Source: an uncultured Treponema sp. (GTDB lineage Bacteria; Spirochaetota; Spirochaetia; Treponematales; Treponemataceae). From it: a stretch of DNA of 64,000 nucleotides. The translations under genes were made by a program, and so were the position numbers. Shown here piece after piece: positions 8,687 through 17,162 of the stretch. Positions within the stretch are counted from its first letter, which is position 1. The number at the start of each line of letters is the position of its first letter. Location: positions 310,001-374,000 of the forward strand of contig CAMVCB010000004.1 in assembly GCA_947165895.1 (NCBI GenBank). Direction: 5' to 3'. The notes under the pieces are model-generated. The model saw only the letters and a program-made list of their open reading frames with translations, made no database searches and was not told where the DNA came from.

Positions 8687-8759
8687 CCTGCCTGCTGCTT
8701 GATGAAGGTGCCATGGCCGCCGCTTAAATATAATTGTAGAAACTTAAGCCTTTTTTCAG

Positions 8760-8765
8760 TATAAT
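8760..8765 (+). promoter_or_regulatory. -10 box giving a probable leaderless purD transcript
   Basis: TATAAT with a 7-nt gap to the purD ATG at 8773 and no Shine-Dalgarno sequence. Confidence 0.65.
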
Positions 8766-8772
8766 CCTAGCC

Positions 8773-10104
8773 ATGAATATAATTGTAGTTGGCAGTGGTG
8801 GACGTGAGCACACTATCTGCTGGAAATTAGCACAAAGCTCCCTTGTCGATAAAATCATCGTAGTGCCTGGAAACGGCGGAACTGCTGATGAAGCCAAATG
8901 CCAGAATGTCAATCCAAAAGATTGTGATTATATTTCAGAAGGCGAGAATCCTTATGTTGCCATCGCAAAGCATGAAAATTGCCGCATGGCTGTAATAGGG
9001 CCGGAAGATCCTCTCTGCGAAGGAATTGCAGATGAATTCTGGAAGGCTGATATTCCTTGTGTTGGTGCAAAAAAAGCCGGCGCAATGCTTGAAGGAAGTA
9101 AAGACCTTGCCAAGGCCTTTATGAAAAAATACAACGTTGCCTGCGCCGCAAGCGAAACTTTTGTAAATAAAGATGCCGCAATTGAGTACGTAAAAAAACA
9201 CGGTGCTCCAATCGTTATTAAGGCTGACGGTCTTGCGGCAGGAAAAGGTGTTGTTGTTGCCGCTACTGAGGAAGAAGCCCTTGCCGCAATCGAAGATATT
9301 ATGGAAAGCGGCCGCGTAGGCGATGCCGGTAAAAAACTTGTAATTGAAGATTATCTTGAAGGAGTTGAGATTTCAGTTCTGGCTGCGGTTTCTGTAACTC
9401 CGGAATATGCAGTGCAGGGAAGTGCAACAATCGTTCCTTTCCTTCCTGCCCGTGACCACAAACGCCTGAATGACGGTGCAAAAGGTCCTAACACCGGCGG
9501 AATGGGCGCTGTCTGCCCTCTTTCTGACGTAACTGATGAAATCATGGAGCAGTTCAAAAAAGACTGTCTTGAACCAACCCTGAACGGTCTTATCAAAGAG
9601 CGTTTTGACTACCGCGGCTTTATTTTCTTTGGCGTAATGCTGACTAAAAACGGTCCTAAGCTTCTTGAATACAATGTCCGCCTTGGCGATCCTGAAACTC
9701 AGGCAGTTCTGCCGCTCATGGACTTTGATATGATGGCTATGTGTACCGCAATCCTAAACGGTACTTTGAAAGACTTTGAATTCAAATGGAAGCCTGGTTT
9801 CCAGTGTGCCCCTGTTGTTGTAAGCGGCGGCTATCCTGGAAGCTACAAAAAAGGCTGCGAAATCACATACGATGCAGCAGAGCTTGCAGAAAGCACTGCA
9901 AAAGTATTCATTGCGGGCGCTGTAAAAGACGGTGATAAGCTTGTAACAAGCGGTGGCCGTGTTCTTGCCTGCAGTGCATACGGAAGCACCTTTGACGAAG
10001 CCTGGAAGCTGGCTTACCGTGGAATCAAGGCCGTTCATTTTGAAGGCGCCTTCTACCGTAACGACATCGGTTTACCGGGTGCTGCTGAAAGCGGTAAGCT
10101 GTAA
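8773..10104 (+). CDS. purD: Phosphoribosylamine-glycine ligase
   Basis: ATP-grasp enzyme of purine synthesis: phosphoribosylamine + glycine + ATP gives GAR, in the cytoplasm. Seen: N-terminal GSGGREHTICWKL, the ATP-grasp lysine region IVIKADGLAAGKGVVVA, the catalytic loop HKRLNDGAKGPNTGGMGAV, and the metal-binding segment EYNVRLGDPETQAVLPL. At 443 aa it is about 15-20 residues longer than usual, partly through a C-terminal tail. Stands alone; no other pur gene is near. The promoter implies a leaderless mRNA. Its stop codon is the start of the repeat at 10101. Confidence 0.96.
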   Translation: MNIIVVGSGGREHTICWKLAQSSLVDKIIVVPGNGGTADEAKCQNVNPKDCDYISEGENPYVAIAKHENCRMAVIGPEDPLCEGIADEFWKADIPCVGAKKAGAMLEGSKDLAKAFMKKYNVACAASETFVNKDAAIEYVKKHGAPIVIKADGLAAGKGVVVAATEEEALAAIEDIMESGRVGDAGKKLVIEDYLEGVEISVLAAVSVTPEYAVQGSATIVPFLPARDHKRLNDGAKGPNTGGMGAVCPLSDVTDEIMEQFKKDCLEPTLNGLIKERFDYRGFIFFGVMLTKNGPKLLEYNVRLGDPETQAVLPLMDFDMMAMCTAILNGTLKDFEFKWKPGFQCAPVVVSGGYPGSYKKGCEITYDAAELAESTAKVFIAGAVKDGDKLVTSGGRVLACSAYGSTFDEAWKLAYRGIKAVHFEGAFYRNDIGLPGAAESGKL

Positions 10105-10177
10105 CGGTCGTAATTCAAACACCAACTTCCGGATGCACCGAACCGTTACTTAACTTTCGCTGCGCTCAAGTTGTTGG
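10101..10177 (+). repeat. Two-hairpin intergenic repeat, copy 1 (between purD and nnr)
   Basis: Hairpin arms GTAACGGT (10101-10108) and ACCGTTAC (10142-10149), then TTAACTT and a second arm AAGTTGTTGG. The same arrangement recurs on the minus strand at 22301-22375 with compensatory changes in both stems. The element supplies the TAA of purD, and its other end encodes the last codons and TGA of nnr on the opposite strand. It probably also ends both convergent transcripts. Confidence 0.7.
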
Positions 10178-11653
10178 ATTTATCCTGCTTATTAACTTTT
10201 CAGCGGTGAGGGCCCAGTCTTGGCCGGCGGCAAAGCTTGTGCCGGCAAAGGCGTGGGCGTAAACTGCGGTGATGGCGGCGTCGCGGGCTGTGTAGCCCTG
10301 GGCCAGCAGGGCGGCTGTCATGCCGGCCAGTACATCACCGCTTCCGGCCTTTGCAAGGCTTGGGGAGCCGGCGTCGCATATGTAAATTTCTTCCTGGTGC
10401 GCAATAAAGGTATTTGCGCTTTTCATAATCAGTGTGACGCCAGGGAATCGCTTGCAAATTTTCTTACCTGTTTCAATTCTTTTTTCAGTCTGTGTCAGCT
10501 CTGCGACTGTAAGTGCATCTTCGTCCGGGAAAGCAAAATCACAGAAGGTTTTTAATTCCTTTAAGTGGGGAGTCAGAATGATTTTTCCCTCAGGGCGGGT
10601 GCTATGCAGCTGGTCTAAAAAGGCTGGTAATTCCTTCCAGCTGAATAAATCTGCATCGAAAAGGCAGGCCGGAGTTTTTGCGCTTGCGAACCAGGTCTTT
10701 ACCTTTTCGAGGGCTTTGCAGGCTGGGCCAGAGGGCACTTCCGTGACTGAGTTATTATCTACCTTATCCACCTTACCAAGGCCGCTTCCAATCAATACGC
10801 AGGTCGTATTTGCCGGGATTTGCTCACTTATCATAAGTTCAGGGCTTATTTTAAACTGAGAAAGATTTGAGTTTTCAGTTTTTACGAGGGTAACAAGTCC
10901 GCTTCCGAAATTAAGGGCTGCCTCAGCGACAAGTATTCCAGCCCCGGATTTTTCTCCCGCGAAAAGGGCAGTGTGTCCATAAGTTCCCTTGTGGGCGGCT
11001 TTATTTTTTCGCCAGGGGAGTTTTATATCAGCTTTTTCAATTAAAAATGCATCTGGGCTTCCGCAGGCCTGAAATTTTTCTGCTGCAATTCCCAGATCTG
11101 CAACTTCAATTTTGCCGCACAGGTCTTTTGCCTTGTCATCAAAAAGTGCAGTTTTCAGGCAGCCCATGGTTACCGTCAAATCCGCATTAAAACGCAGTCC
11201 GCTTGGAATGTCGCAGGAGATTTTATAGGCGGGCAGTTTATTTACTTTTTCAATAATACCAGTCAAAGGTTCTTTCAGTTCCCCGCTAAATCCTGTTCCC
11301 AGAATGCAGTCTACAATTACGCCGTAGGAAGAAAGCTTTTGGTCCGGTGGAAGAGCTGTTAAAATCGGGACACCGGCTGCTTCTGCCATTTTTCGCTGAT
11401 TTATTGCTTCTTCTGTTTTTGGCGCTTTTATGGCAAAGATTTCACAGGGGATTTTTCCAGAGATGCGGCGGGCAAGAGCGTAACCGTCACCCCCGTTATT
11501 TCCGCTTCCGCAGAGAATCAGAATGTGTGAATCAGGGGGAATCGCTGCTTCCAGTGCCGCCGCCGCATTTTCCATCATTATAAATTCAGGAAAAGCGTAG
11601 CGGGACTTAGCTTCTTTTTCTACCTTTTGCGAATCAGAAAAAACAGCCTTCAT
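10166..11653 (-). CDS. nnr: Bifunctional NAD(P)H-hydrate epimerase / ADP-dependent NAD(P)H-hydrate dehydratase
   Basis: Repairs damaged (hydrated) NADH/NADPH. The N-terminal YjeF_N epimerase domain (~1-205) shows MMENAAAALE and GSGNNGGDGYALARR. The C-terminal carbohydrate-kinase-like dehydratase domain (~215-495) shows HKGTYGHTALFAGEKSGAG, LTPHLKELKTF and the nucleotide/anion-hole signature KAGSGDVLAGMTAALLAQG. 495 aa is normal for the fusion. GGAG precedes the ATG. It is the last gene of the probable lgt-uppP run, 24 nt after the preceding exported-protein gene. Confidence 0.94.
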   Translation of the reverse strand: MKAVFSDSQKVEKEAKSRYAFPEFIMMENAAAALEAAIPPDSHILILCGSGNNGGDGYALARRISGKIPCEIFAIKAPKTEEAINQRKMAEAAGVPILTALPPDQKLSSYGVIVDCILGTGFSGELKEPLTGIIEKVNKLPAYKISCDIPSGLRFNADLTVTMGCLKTALFDDKAKDLCGKIEVADLGIAAEKFQACGSPDAFLIEKADIKLPWRKNKAAHKGTYGHTALFAGEKSGAGILVAEAALNFGSGLVTLVKTENSNLSQFKISPELMISEQIPANTTCVLIGSGLGKVDKVDNNSVTEVPSGPACKALEKVKTWFASAKTPACLFDADLFSWKELPAFLDQLHSTRPEGKIILTPHLKELKTFCDFAFPDEDALTVAELTQTEKRIETGKKICKRFPGVTLIMKSANTFIAHQEEIYICDAGSPSLAKAGSGDVLAGMTAALLAQGYTARDAAITAVYAHAFAGTSFAAGQDWALTAEKLISRINPTT

Positions 11654-11677
11654 AAAATTACTCCGAAAGAGCAGACC

Positions 11678-12250
11678 TTACATTTTTGTAAAAATCTTTG
11701 CGCTTGCAAAGCTGTTTCCTTCAGCATCATCAGGAATATCTGTGCTGGAGAATTTCATGGCATTGTCATCATCTTTTATAGTAGAATAGGTAAGCCTCAT
11801 TTTTTTGGGACCGTCAGATTTTGTTTCATTTGAAACTGTCCAGCTTGAGGTTCCCTCTGATTCAACAGTTATCGTGAGCATTTTGAGGGTGGATGTATAA
11901 GTTCCCTTCCAGAAGTAGGTGTCGCTTCCCTGCTTCTGCCGGATTTCAATTTTTCCGTTTGATTTGACTTCGATAGTTGTTGTATTTTTATTAAAGCCCC
12001 ATTTTCCGATGCACTTTACTTCATTTGCACTTTCAGCTGCCTCTTTTACATCGTTGGCCGCCTCTTTTGCACCGTCACCGATTTTCTTTCCCAAGTCTTT
12101 AAAAAAGTTTCCGGTTTCTTTCAGAGCTTTTTTTCCCTGATCGCCAACTTCCTTCCATTCAGCTGAATTGTCTTTTTTCTTATTGTCCTTTGCAGTAAGC
12201 GGGCCGCACAAAAGGACCGCAATAAAAAGTGTAAAAATAATCTTTTTCAT
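11678..12250 (-). CDS. Exported protein with amphipathic helix, unknown function
   Basis: 190 residues. Signal peptide (LFIAVLLCGPLTA, cleavage likely after residue ~20), then a strongly charged, Lys/Glu-rich helix (~35-75, DLGKKIGDGAKEAANDVKEA) like LEA or apolipoprotein-type helices. The C-terminal beta-rich half (~80-190) is a lipocalin-like or META-like small barrel: WGFNKNTTTIEVKSNG, WKGTYTSTLKMLTITVE. No family was recognised. GGAGG precedes the ATG, and it lies 18 nt after uppP and 24 nt before nnr, so it belongs to the envelope run. Location probably periplasmic. Confidence 0.7.
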   Translation of the reverse strand: MKKIIFTLFIAVLLCGPLTAKDNKKKDNSAEWKEVGDQGKKALKETGNFFKDLGKKIGDGAKEAANDVKEAAESANEVKCIGKWGFNKNTTTIEVKSNGKIEIRQKQGSDTYFWKGTYTSTLKMLTITVESEGTSSWTVSNETKSDGPKKMRLTYSTIKDDDNAMKFSSTDIPDDAEGNSFASAKIFTKM

Positions 12251-12268
12251 AAAATCCTCCCGGAATCC

Positions 12269-13132
12269 TTATTTCAAAAAGAGCAATCCTAAAATTCCAA
12301 CTGGAATCAGGTAGGACGCAAACCAGTGGAGTTTGCCTTTTCGGATAACCTTCATAAGAAAAGTAAGTGAGATGTAGCCTGTTGCAAAAGCGGCTGCACA
12401 ACCGGCAATTACAGGGGCGGCACCAATGGAACTGCTTACTTCGCCTAAATCTTTAAGCTCAAGAAGGAAAGCGCCTAAAATTGCCGGAATTGAAATAATA
12501 AAAGAAAAATCTCCTGCGGCTTTTGCGTCAACTCCGCTGTAGAGGGCACCGGCGATTGTAGAACCGCTGCGGCTGATTCCAGGCAAGGTTCCAAAGCCCT
12601 GCATGATTCCGATCACAATTGACTGGAAGAAAGAAATTCCTTCTGCCGGGGCCGAGCCTTCTTTCTGAGCCTTGTCTTCGTTCTGCTTTCTTTTAAGGTT
12701 ACTTACAATCAGTAAGACAGCTGTTACAAGAAAGCCTGCGCAGGTTGATTTGATTGAAAGCTGGGGCATTTTTTTACTTGTAAAAATTCCTATGGCTGCG
12801 GTAATGAAGGTTGCAGTTATTACGGCGATGATTGTGCGCCGCCCTGCCTTGTCAGATCCGGCAAGTAAATCTTCCTGGTGAAGGGTAGATTCTGGCTGTG
12901 CGCGGCGTGCAATCCATCTTCCTAAAACACAAAAAAGTCTTGCTATTTTTCGCCAGAAGTAAAGGCAAACGGCAAAAAGAGTTGCAAGATGAAGGAAAAC
13001 GTCGAATAAAAGCGGAACGTCATCCAGCTTAAAAAGATTCTGGGCTACGGCAAGGTGGCCGGAAGATGAAATCGGAAGAAATTCTGCGATTCCCTGTAAA
13101 ATTCCGAGTAAAATTCCCTGAAAAACTGTCAT
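12269..13132 (-). CDS. uppP: Undecaprenyl-diphosphatase (BacA family)
   Basis: Integral membrane enzyme that dephosphorylates undecaprenyl diphosphate to recycle the lipid carrier for peptidoglycan and other polymers. Seen: motif 1 GILQGIAEFLPISSSGHL (residues 9-26) with catalytic Glu, and motif 2 PGISRSGSTIAGALYSG (~184-200). Seven or eight hydrophobic helices; 287 aa, with an extra basic/hydrophilic loop (~75-105 and ~145-160) compared with the usual 265-275. It lies with lgt in one minus-strand run, a shared envelope theme. Confidence 0.95.
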   Translation of the reverse strand: MTVFQGILLGILQGIAEFLPISSSGHLAVAQNLFKLDDVPLLFDVFLHLATLFAVCLYFWRKIARLFCVLGRWIARRAQPESTLHQEDLLAGSDKAGRRTIIAVITATFITAAIGIFTSKKMPQLSIKSTCAGFLVTAVLLIVSNLKRKQNEDKAQKEGSAPAEGISFFQSIVIGIMQGFGTLPGISRSGSTIAGALYSGVDAKAAGDFSFIISIPAILGAFLLELKDLGEVSSSIGAAPVIAGCAAAFATGYISLTFLMKVIRKGKLHWFASYLIPVGILGLLFLK

Positions 13133-13159
13133 TTGAAAGGCCTCTCTGGTGTTTATGAA

Positions 13160-13378
13160 TTACATTTCAGAAACGTGCATTGATTCTACATCCTGCACTC
13201 TGATGTGGTGATGTCCTAAGTCTAAAAAGTCGCCCCATTCTTCGGGCATAAAGCAGCCGTGCTCGTAGCAGCCTCCGTCCTTGCGGCAGCTGGCGCAGGG
13301 GTTTTTGCTGTAATGGCCCAGCTTCTCTACGTCGAGGGTTTCGCTGCGGCCGTTTTTGTATTTAATTGTCAATTTCAT
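13160..13378 (-). CDS. Small cysteine-rich protein, possible metal binder
   Basis: 72 residues if it starts at the ATG at 13378 (GGAG upstream; 7 nt after the lgt stop). A longer frame to 13423 would overlap lgt and is less likely. Contains four cysteines in NPCASCRKDGGCYEHGC and a conserved-looking GHHHIRVQDVESM segment, consistent with a zinc or other metal site. No family recognised. It sits between lgt and uppP in a tight same-strand run. Confidence 0.6.
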   Translation of the reverse strand: MKLTIKYKNGRSETLDVEKLGHYSKNPCASCRKDGGCYEHGCFMPEEWGDFLDLGHHHIRVQDVESMHVSEM

Positions 13379-13385
13379 AAGCGTC

Positions 13386-14387
13386 TCACGCTCCTTTTTT
13401 CCTGCTGGTAATTCCCAAAACAATCATTGTAACTAGCGAGCCGGCCACCATTAAAAAGCAGAGAATCTGGCCGGTTGAGAAGTTTAAGAGCGAGGTATTG
13501 GTGTAGAGCGGGGCGCTGGCATCTTTGGCAATGCGGTAGCCGATGTCGGCGTCGGGCTCTCGGAAGTATTCAATGAAAAAGCGGAAAAAGCCGTAGCCGC
13601 AGGCGTAGGAAAGTCCCAGCTGGCCGTCAAACTTTTTGTGCTTTCTCATGAACCACAAAATCGACCAGAGAATTACGCCTTCAACAAGGGCTTCGTAAAG
13701 CTGGCTTGGGTGGCGGGGAAGGTTTACAAGGTTTTTGCCTGCAATATCCATGCCTATTTTTTCTGCAAATTCAATGACCCAGCTTTTTGAGGCGGAAAAT
13801 TTTTCTGCGGCAGGGAAGACCATTCCCCATGGGGCTGTCGTAATTCGTCCGTAAAGCTCGCCGTTGAGGAAGTTGCCCAGACGGCCGAAGGTATAGCCAA
13901 GAGGAATTGCGACGCACATTGCATCGCACCATTTCCAGAAGGGCTTTTTGTGAACCCGGCACCAGAAAATCATTCCGATTAAACCGCCGATAAAGCCTCC
14001 ATGGTAGGACATGCCTGCAAGACCTGTGAAATTTCCCGCTGCATCAAAAGGCCAGAAAATCAGCCAGGGCTTTTTCCAGTAAAGGCCTGTTGTGTCGTAA
14101 ATTAAGGTTGAAAAGATGCGGGCTCCAATCAGAAGAAAAACAATTCCTGTTGCTATAAAGCTGAAAACGTCGTCTTCCGTTGCTTTGCCTGCTGTGGAAG
14201 AAGCTGCCCCCGCCTGGGAAGGAGAATCCAGAGCCCCTTCCTTAAAAAGCCTGTTGAGAATCCAGTAAGCGGTTCCGAAGGCAAAAACGTACATCAGGCC
14301 GTACCAGCGCAAGAGTCCCAAAAATTTAATTCCCGGAAAAATCTGCGGATGAATCCAGGAAGGGTAATTTACATACAAAAAGTTCAT
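13386..14387 (-). CDS. lgt: Prolipoprotein diacylglyceryl transferase
   Basis: Inner-membrane enzyme that transfers diacylglycerol to the lipobox Cys of prolipoproteins, the first step of lipoprotein maturation. This window alone holds several lipoprotein genes. Seen: GMSYHGGFIGG (the HGGL-like motif), GYTFGRLGNFLNGELYGR (Lgt signature with the essential Arg and Asn), and RHPSQLYEALVEG. At 333 aa it is longer than the usual 260-290 because of an insert at ~50-75 (Ala/Ser-rich cytoplasmic loop) and another at ~195-225. First in a run with uppP; 62 nt separate it from the ParA-like gene upstream. Confidence 0.95.
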   Translation of the reverse strand: MNFLYVNYPSWIHPQIFPGIKFLGLLRWYGLMYVFAFGTAYWILNRLFKEGALDSPSQAGAASSTAGKATEDDVFSFIATGIVFLLIGARIFSTLIYDTTGLYWKKPWLIFWPFDAAGNFTGLAGMSYHGGFIGGLIGMIFWCRVHKKPFWKWCDAMCVAIPLGYTFGRLGNFLNGELYGRITTAPWGMVFPAAEKFSASKSWVIEFAEKIGMDIAGKNLVNLPRHPSQLYEALVEGVILWSILWFMRKHKKFDGQLGLSYACGYGFFRFFIEYFREPDADIGYRIAKDASAPLYTNTSLLNFSTGQILCFLMVAGSLVTMIVLGITSRKKGA

Positions 14388-14449
14388 TCTGTAATCCTGT
14401 TGCCCGGGCAGTCTGCCTGCCTGAGGGGCATTTTATTATTGTAAAGCAG

Positions 14450-15595
14450 TTATATCTTAAAGCCCTGTCCGGCGGCCTTAATCAGCTTTGACTTCAAAAG
14501 CTGATTTTCCTTGCGCACCTGGGTCAGCTCGTAGTTCAGCGTTTTTACCATTTCGGCAAGTTCGCTTATGCTGAGTGTTCCACCCGCAACAAGGTCTTCA
14601 ATGCCTGCCAGCTTGATATTGTAATCTTCGTTTGCCTCTTCATCGGCGTTCTGAAAGTTGTCGCTTGCGCCGTCCAGATTAAAGGCGGCGTCAAAAGCGC
14701 GCGGTGGAGTAGAAATCACCTTGTCGGCGATGCGGTAAACTGCCTGCCCCAGTACCGACTGAGGCTTGTAAACAACAACCGGCAGCTGGGATGCAAGTGC
14801 CTTATCCTGCAGCATGTCGCGGTACATAAGGCCCAGGTATTCAATTTCAAGACCAAGATACTGATTGCAGGATTTTTTAATTCTCTGAGCGCGTTCAGCA
14901 TCCTTTGGATCTTCAATCATGTTCATTACAAGGCGGGGACGGAACTGTTCCATGCGGGCTTTAAAAAGGGCTGTTGCCGCAGGATCCTGTTTTTCAAGCT
15001 CTGCAACCAGCTGGGGAATGTAGAGCTTCTGCATGGATTTTGCATTTTTCTTGAGTCCGTCGATATAAGTGCGGCCAGCTGTTCCGCGTTTGAAGGTTGT
15101 GTATAAAAGGCGGAAGCTGGCGTTTTTCAAAAAGAGATAGCCGTTCAAGGTTGCGGTTACGGCCGGGGCAGAAACAATAATTCCCTGTGGCGAAAGAAGG
15201 AACATATCAAGAATAAACTGATGGGTTCCCGCTCCCAGGTCAAGAATAACGTAGTCAGTGTTGATGTTTTTAAGATTGCGGATAAGTTTTACTTTCTGAA
15301 CGTGCTTAAGGGAAGTTAAATCTGGAATCTGACTGTCGCCCGCAATAAAACTTACGTTGTCATAATCTGTCGGCTGGATGATATCTTTAAAATCAATTTT
15401 ATCAGTAAACCAGGAACCAAGACTTGCAACGCCAGGATGCTGTCCGATTACAAGATGAAGATTTGAAGCTCCCAAATCAAGATCAACTAAAACAACTTTT
15501 TTTCCCTGCTGACCCAGGGCAATTGCAAGATTGGCAGAAAGAAGGCTTTTTCCAACTCCTCCCTTACCGCTTGCTATTGGAATTATCTGTGCCAT
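14450..15595 (-). CDS. ParA/MinD-superfamily P-loop ATPase (FlhG/MinD-like)
   Basis: Deviant Walker A KGGVGKS at residues 11-17, switch I LVDLDLGASNLHLVIG and Walker B-like DYVILDLGAGTHQF are clear. At 381 aa it is longer than MinD (~270): there is an insert around 170-215 and a C-terminal acidic linker plus coiled coil (~345-375). Such ATPases position proteins, flagella or chromosome regions by ATP-driven dimerisation. The exact target cannot be read from the sequence. A TATAAT box 8 nt before the ATG implies a leaderless mRNA. Probably first gene of the run through lgt and uppP. Confidence 0.85.
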   Translation of the reverse strand: MAQIIPIASGKGGVGKSLLSANLAIALGQQGKKVVLVDLDLGASNLHLVIGQHPGVASLGSWFTDKIDFKDIIQPTDYDNVSFIAGDSQIPDLTSLKHVQKVKLIRNLKNINTDYVILDLGAGTHQFILDMFLLSPQGIIVSAPAVTATLNGYLFLKNASFRLLYTTFKRGTAGRTYIDGLKKNAKSMQKLYIPQLVAELEKQDPAATALFKARMEQFRPRLVMNMIEDPKDAERAQRIKKSCNQYLGLEIEYLGLMYRDMLQDKALASQLPVVVYKPQSVLGQAVYRIADKVISTPPRAFDAAFNLDGASDNFQNADEEANEDYNIKLAGIEDLVAGGTLSISELAEMVKTLNYELTQVRKENQLLKSKLIKAAGQGFKI

Positions 15596-15603
15596 AGCAA
15601 AAA

Positions 15604-15609
15604 TTATAT
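15604..15609 (-). promoter_or_regulatory. -10 box giving a probable leaderless ParA-like transcript
   Basis: Minus-strand TATAAT (15609 down to 15604), 8 nt before the ATG at 15595, without a Shine-Dalgarno sequence. Confidence 0.65.
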
Positions 15610-15669
15610 CACATAAATGGTAAGTTTTATATGGAAAATTTACTCTTTCTGCCGTAAAATAGAAATGTC

Positions 15670-17142
15670 ATGAAAAAAACGTTTAAAAGAATTTCGCGGG
15701 CCGCACTTTCTTTTGTGGTTCTTACTTTTGCATCTCAGTGTTTTGCTCAGTCTTCTCTTGATTCAGACTCCAAAATATCCAGTTTCCAATACATGAAAAA
15801 ACTTAATTCAGTTTTTGACTTTGTTCAGATGAATTATGTTGATGATTTAGATCCTAAACTGCTTTATGAGGGGGCGCTTAAGGGAATGCTGGAGGCAATC
15901 GGCGATCCTTATACCCTTTATCTTGATTCTGATTATATGCGCGATTTGGGAGATACGACAAACGGAAGCTTTGGCGGCGTGGGTCTTACAATTTCCAAGC
16001 CGACTGAAAATAAGCCAGACAAGCCTGCCTATGTAGAAGTTTCTTCACCAATCGAAGATTCTCCGGGAGCAAAAGCCGGAATTCAGTCTGGTGACTATAT
16101 TGTCGCAATTGAAGGAAAGCCTACTCCTGAAATGTCGATGAATGAGGTTCTGGCAAACCTGCGCGGTGAAGTGGGCAGTCCTGTAAACATCACGATTCTG
16201 CGCGGTGCCAACATGAAGTTTGACATAAAGCTTGTCCGCGCCTTAATCGAAGTTCCGACTGTAAAGGATGGTATGATTGAGGGAACTAAAATCGGTTATA
16301 TGCGCTTGATTCAGTTTACTCCGGAAACTCCAAAACGCGTTCAGGAAGCAATTGAGGGCTTTAAGGCTGAAGGCTACACAAGCCTGATTATAGATTTGCG
16401 TGATAATCCGGGCGGACTGATAACAAGTGCCGTTGAAGTTGGTGATAAATTTATTGATGCGGGTCCGATTGTTTCGACAAAAAGCCGACTGATTCTGGAA
16501 AATCATCAGTTCCCGGCTTCTAAAGAGAATACTATTGTAAGCGGACTTCCTATTGTGGTTCTGATTAATCACGGATCGGCAAGTGCCTCTGAAATTCTTT
16601 CAGGGGCCCTTAAAGACAATCATCTTGCCTACCTTGTGGGCGAGCGCACTTACGGAAAGGGCTCTGTTCAGCAGGTTGTTCCTCTCCGCGAAGATAACGG
16701 AATCAAGCTTACAATTGCCCGCTATTATACTCCGAGCGATACAAATATCGATAAGGTTGGAATCCCCCCTGATCTGGAAATTAAAAATATCCAGACCTTC
16801 TCTAAAGAGCAGGAAGAACTTTATGTTAAGATGATTGAAAGTGAAGCAATTACAAAGCTTGTAGATGCAAATCCTAACATGAAGGAAGCTGATATTGCGG
16901 CTGCGGCAGAAAAGCTTGCAAAGGATTATCCTTTTGACCTGCGCCTGCTCCGCCGCCTTGTACGTGTTCAGGTTCAGCGCCATCAGCCGACTCCTCTTTA
17001 TGACATGGATTACGACTTGCAGCTTAAGGAAGCAATTAAGATTCTTCAGAAGGGAGATTTTGCTTCGCTTGTAGAAAAAACAAAAACCCTGAAGCAGCTT
17101 CAGGATGAAGCGGCCTCAGAAAATACGGTTGCCGTAAAATAA
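15670..17142 (+). CDS. C-terminal processing peptidase, S41 family (CtpA-like)
   Basis: Exported Ser/Lys-dyad protease. A signal peptide ends near SQCFAQS (~27). An N-terminal segment YVDDLDPKLLYEGALKGML is typical of Ctp proteins. A PDZ domain spans ~95-190 (GGVGLTI, AGIQSGDYIVAIEGKP). The S41 catalytic domain has SLIIDLRDNPGGL, GSASASEI with nucleophile Ser305 and GERTYGKGSVQ with Lys330, the usual 25-residue spacing. The C-terminal tail (~385-490) is helical. Likely trims periplasmic or envelope proteins. Divergent from the ParA-like gene; rsmE follows after 20 nt. Confidence 0.94.
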   Translation: MKKTFKRISRAALSFVVLTFASQCFAQSSLDSDSKISSFQYMKKLNSVFDFVQMNYVDDLDPKLLYEGALKGMLEAIGDPYTLYLDSDYMRDLGDTTNGSFGGVGLTISKPTENKPDKPAYVEVSSPIEDSPGAKAGIQSGDYIVAIEGKPTPEMSMNEVLANLRGEVGSPVNITILRGANMKFDIKLVRALIEVPTVKDGMIEGTKIGYMRLIQFTPETPKRVQEAIEGFKAEGYTSLIIDLRDNPGGLITSAVEVGDKFIDAGPIVSTKSRLILENHQFPASKENTIVSGLPIVVLINHGSASASEILSGALKDNHLAYLVGERTYGKGSVQQVVPLREDNGIKLTIARYYTPSDTNIDKVGIPPDLEIKNIQTFSKEQEELYVKMIESEAITKLVDANPNMKEADIAAAAEKLAKDYPFDLRLLRRLVRVQVQRHQPTPLYDMDYDLQLKEAIKILQKGDFASLVEKTKTLKQLQDEAASENTVAVK

Positions 17143-17162
17143 GCTGCTGAAACTTACTTTTA

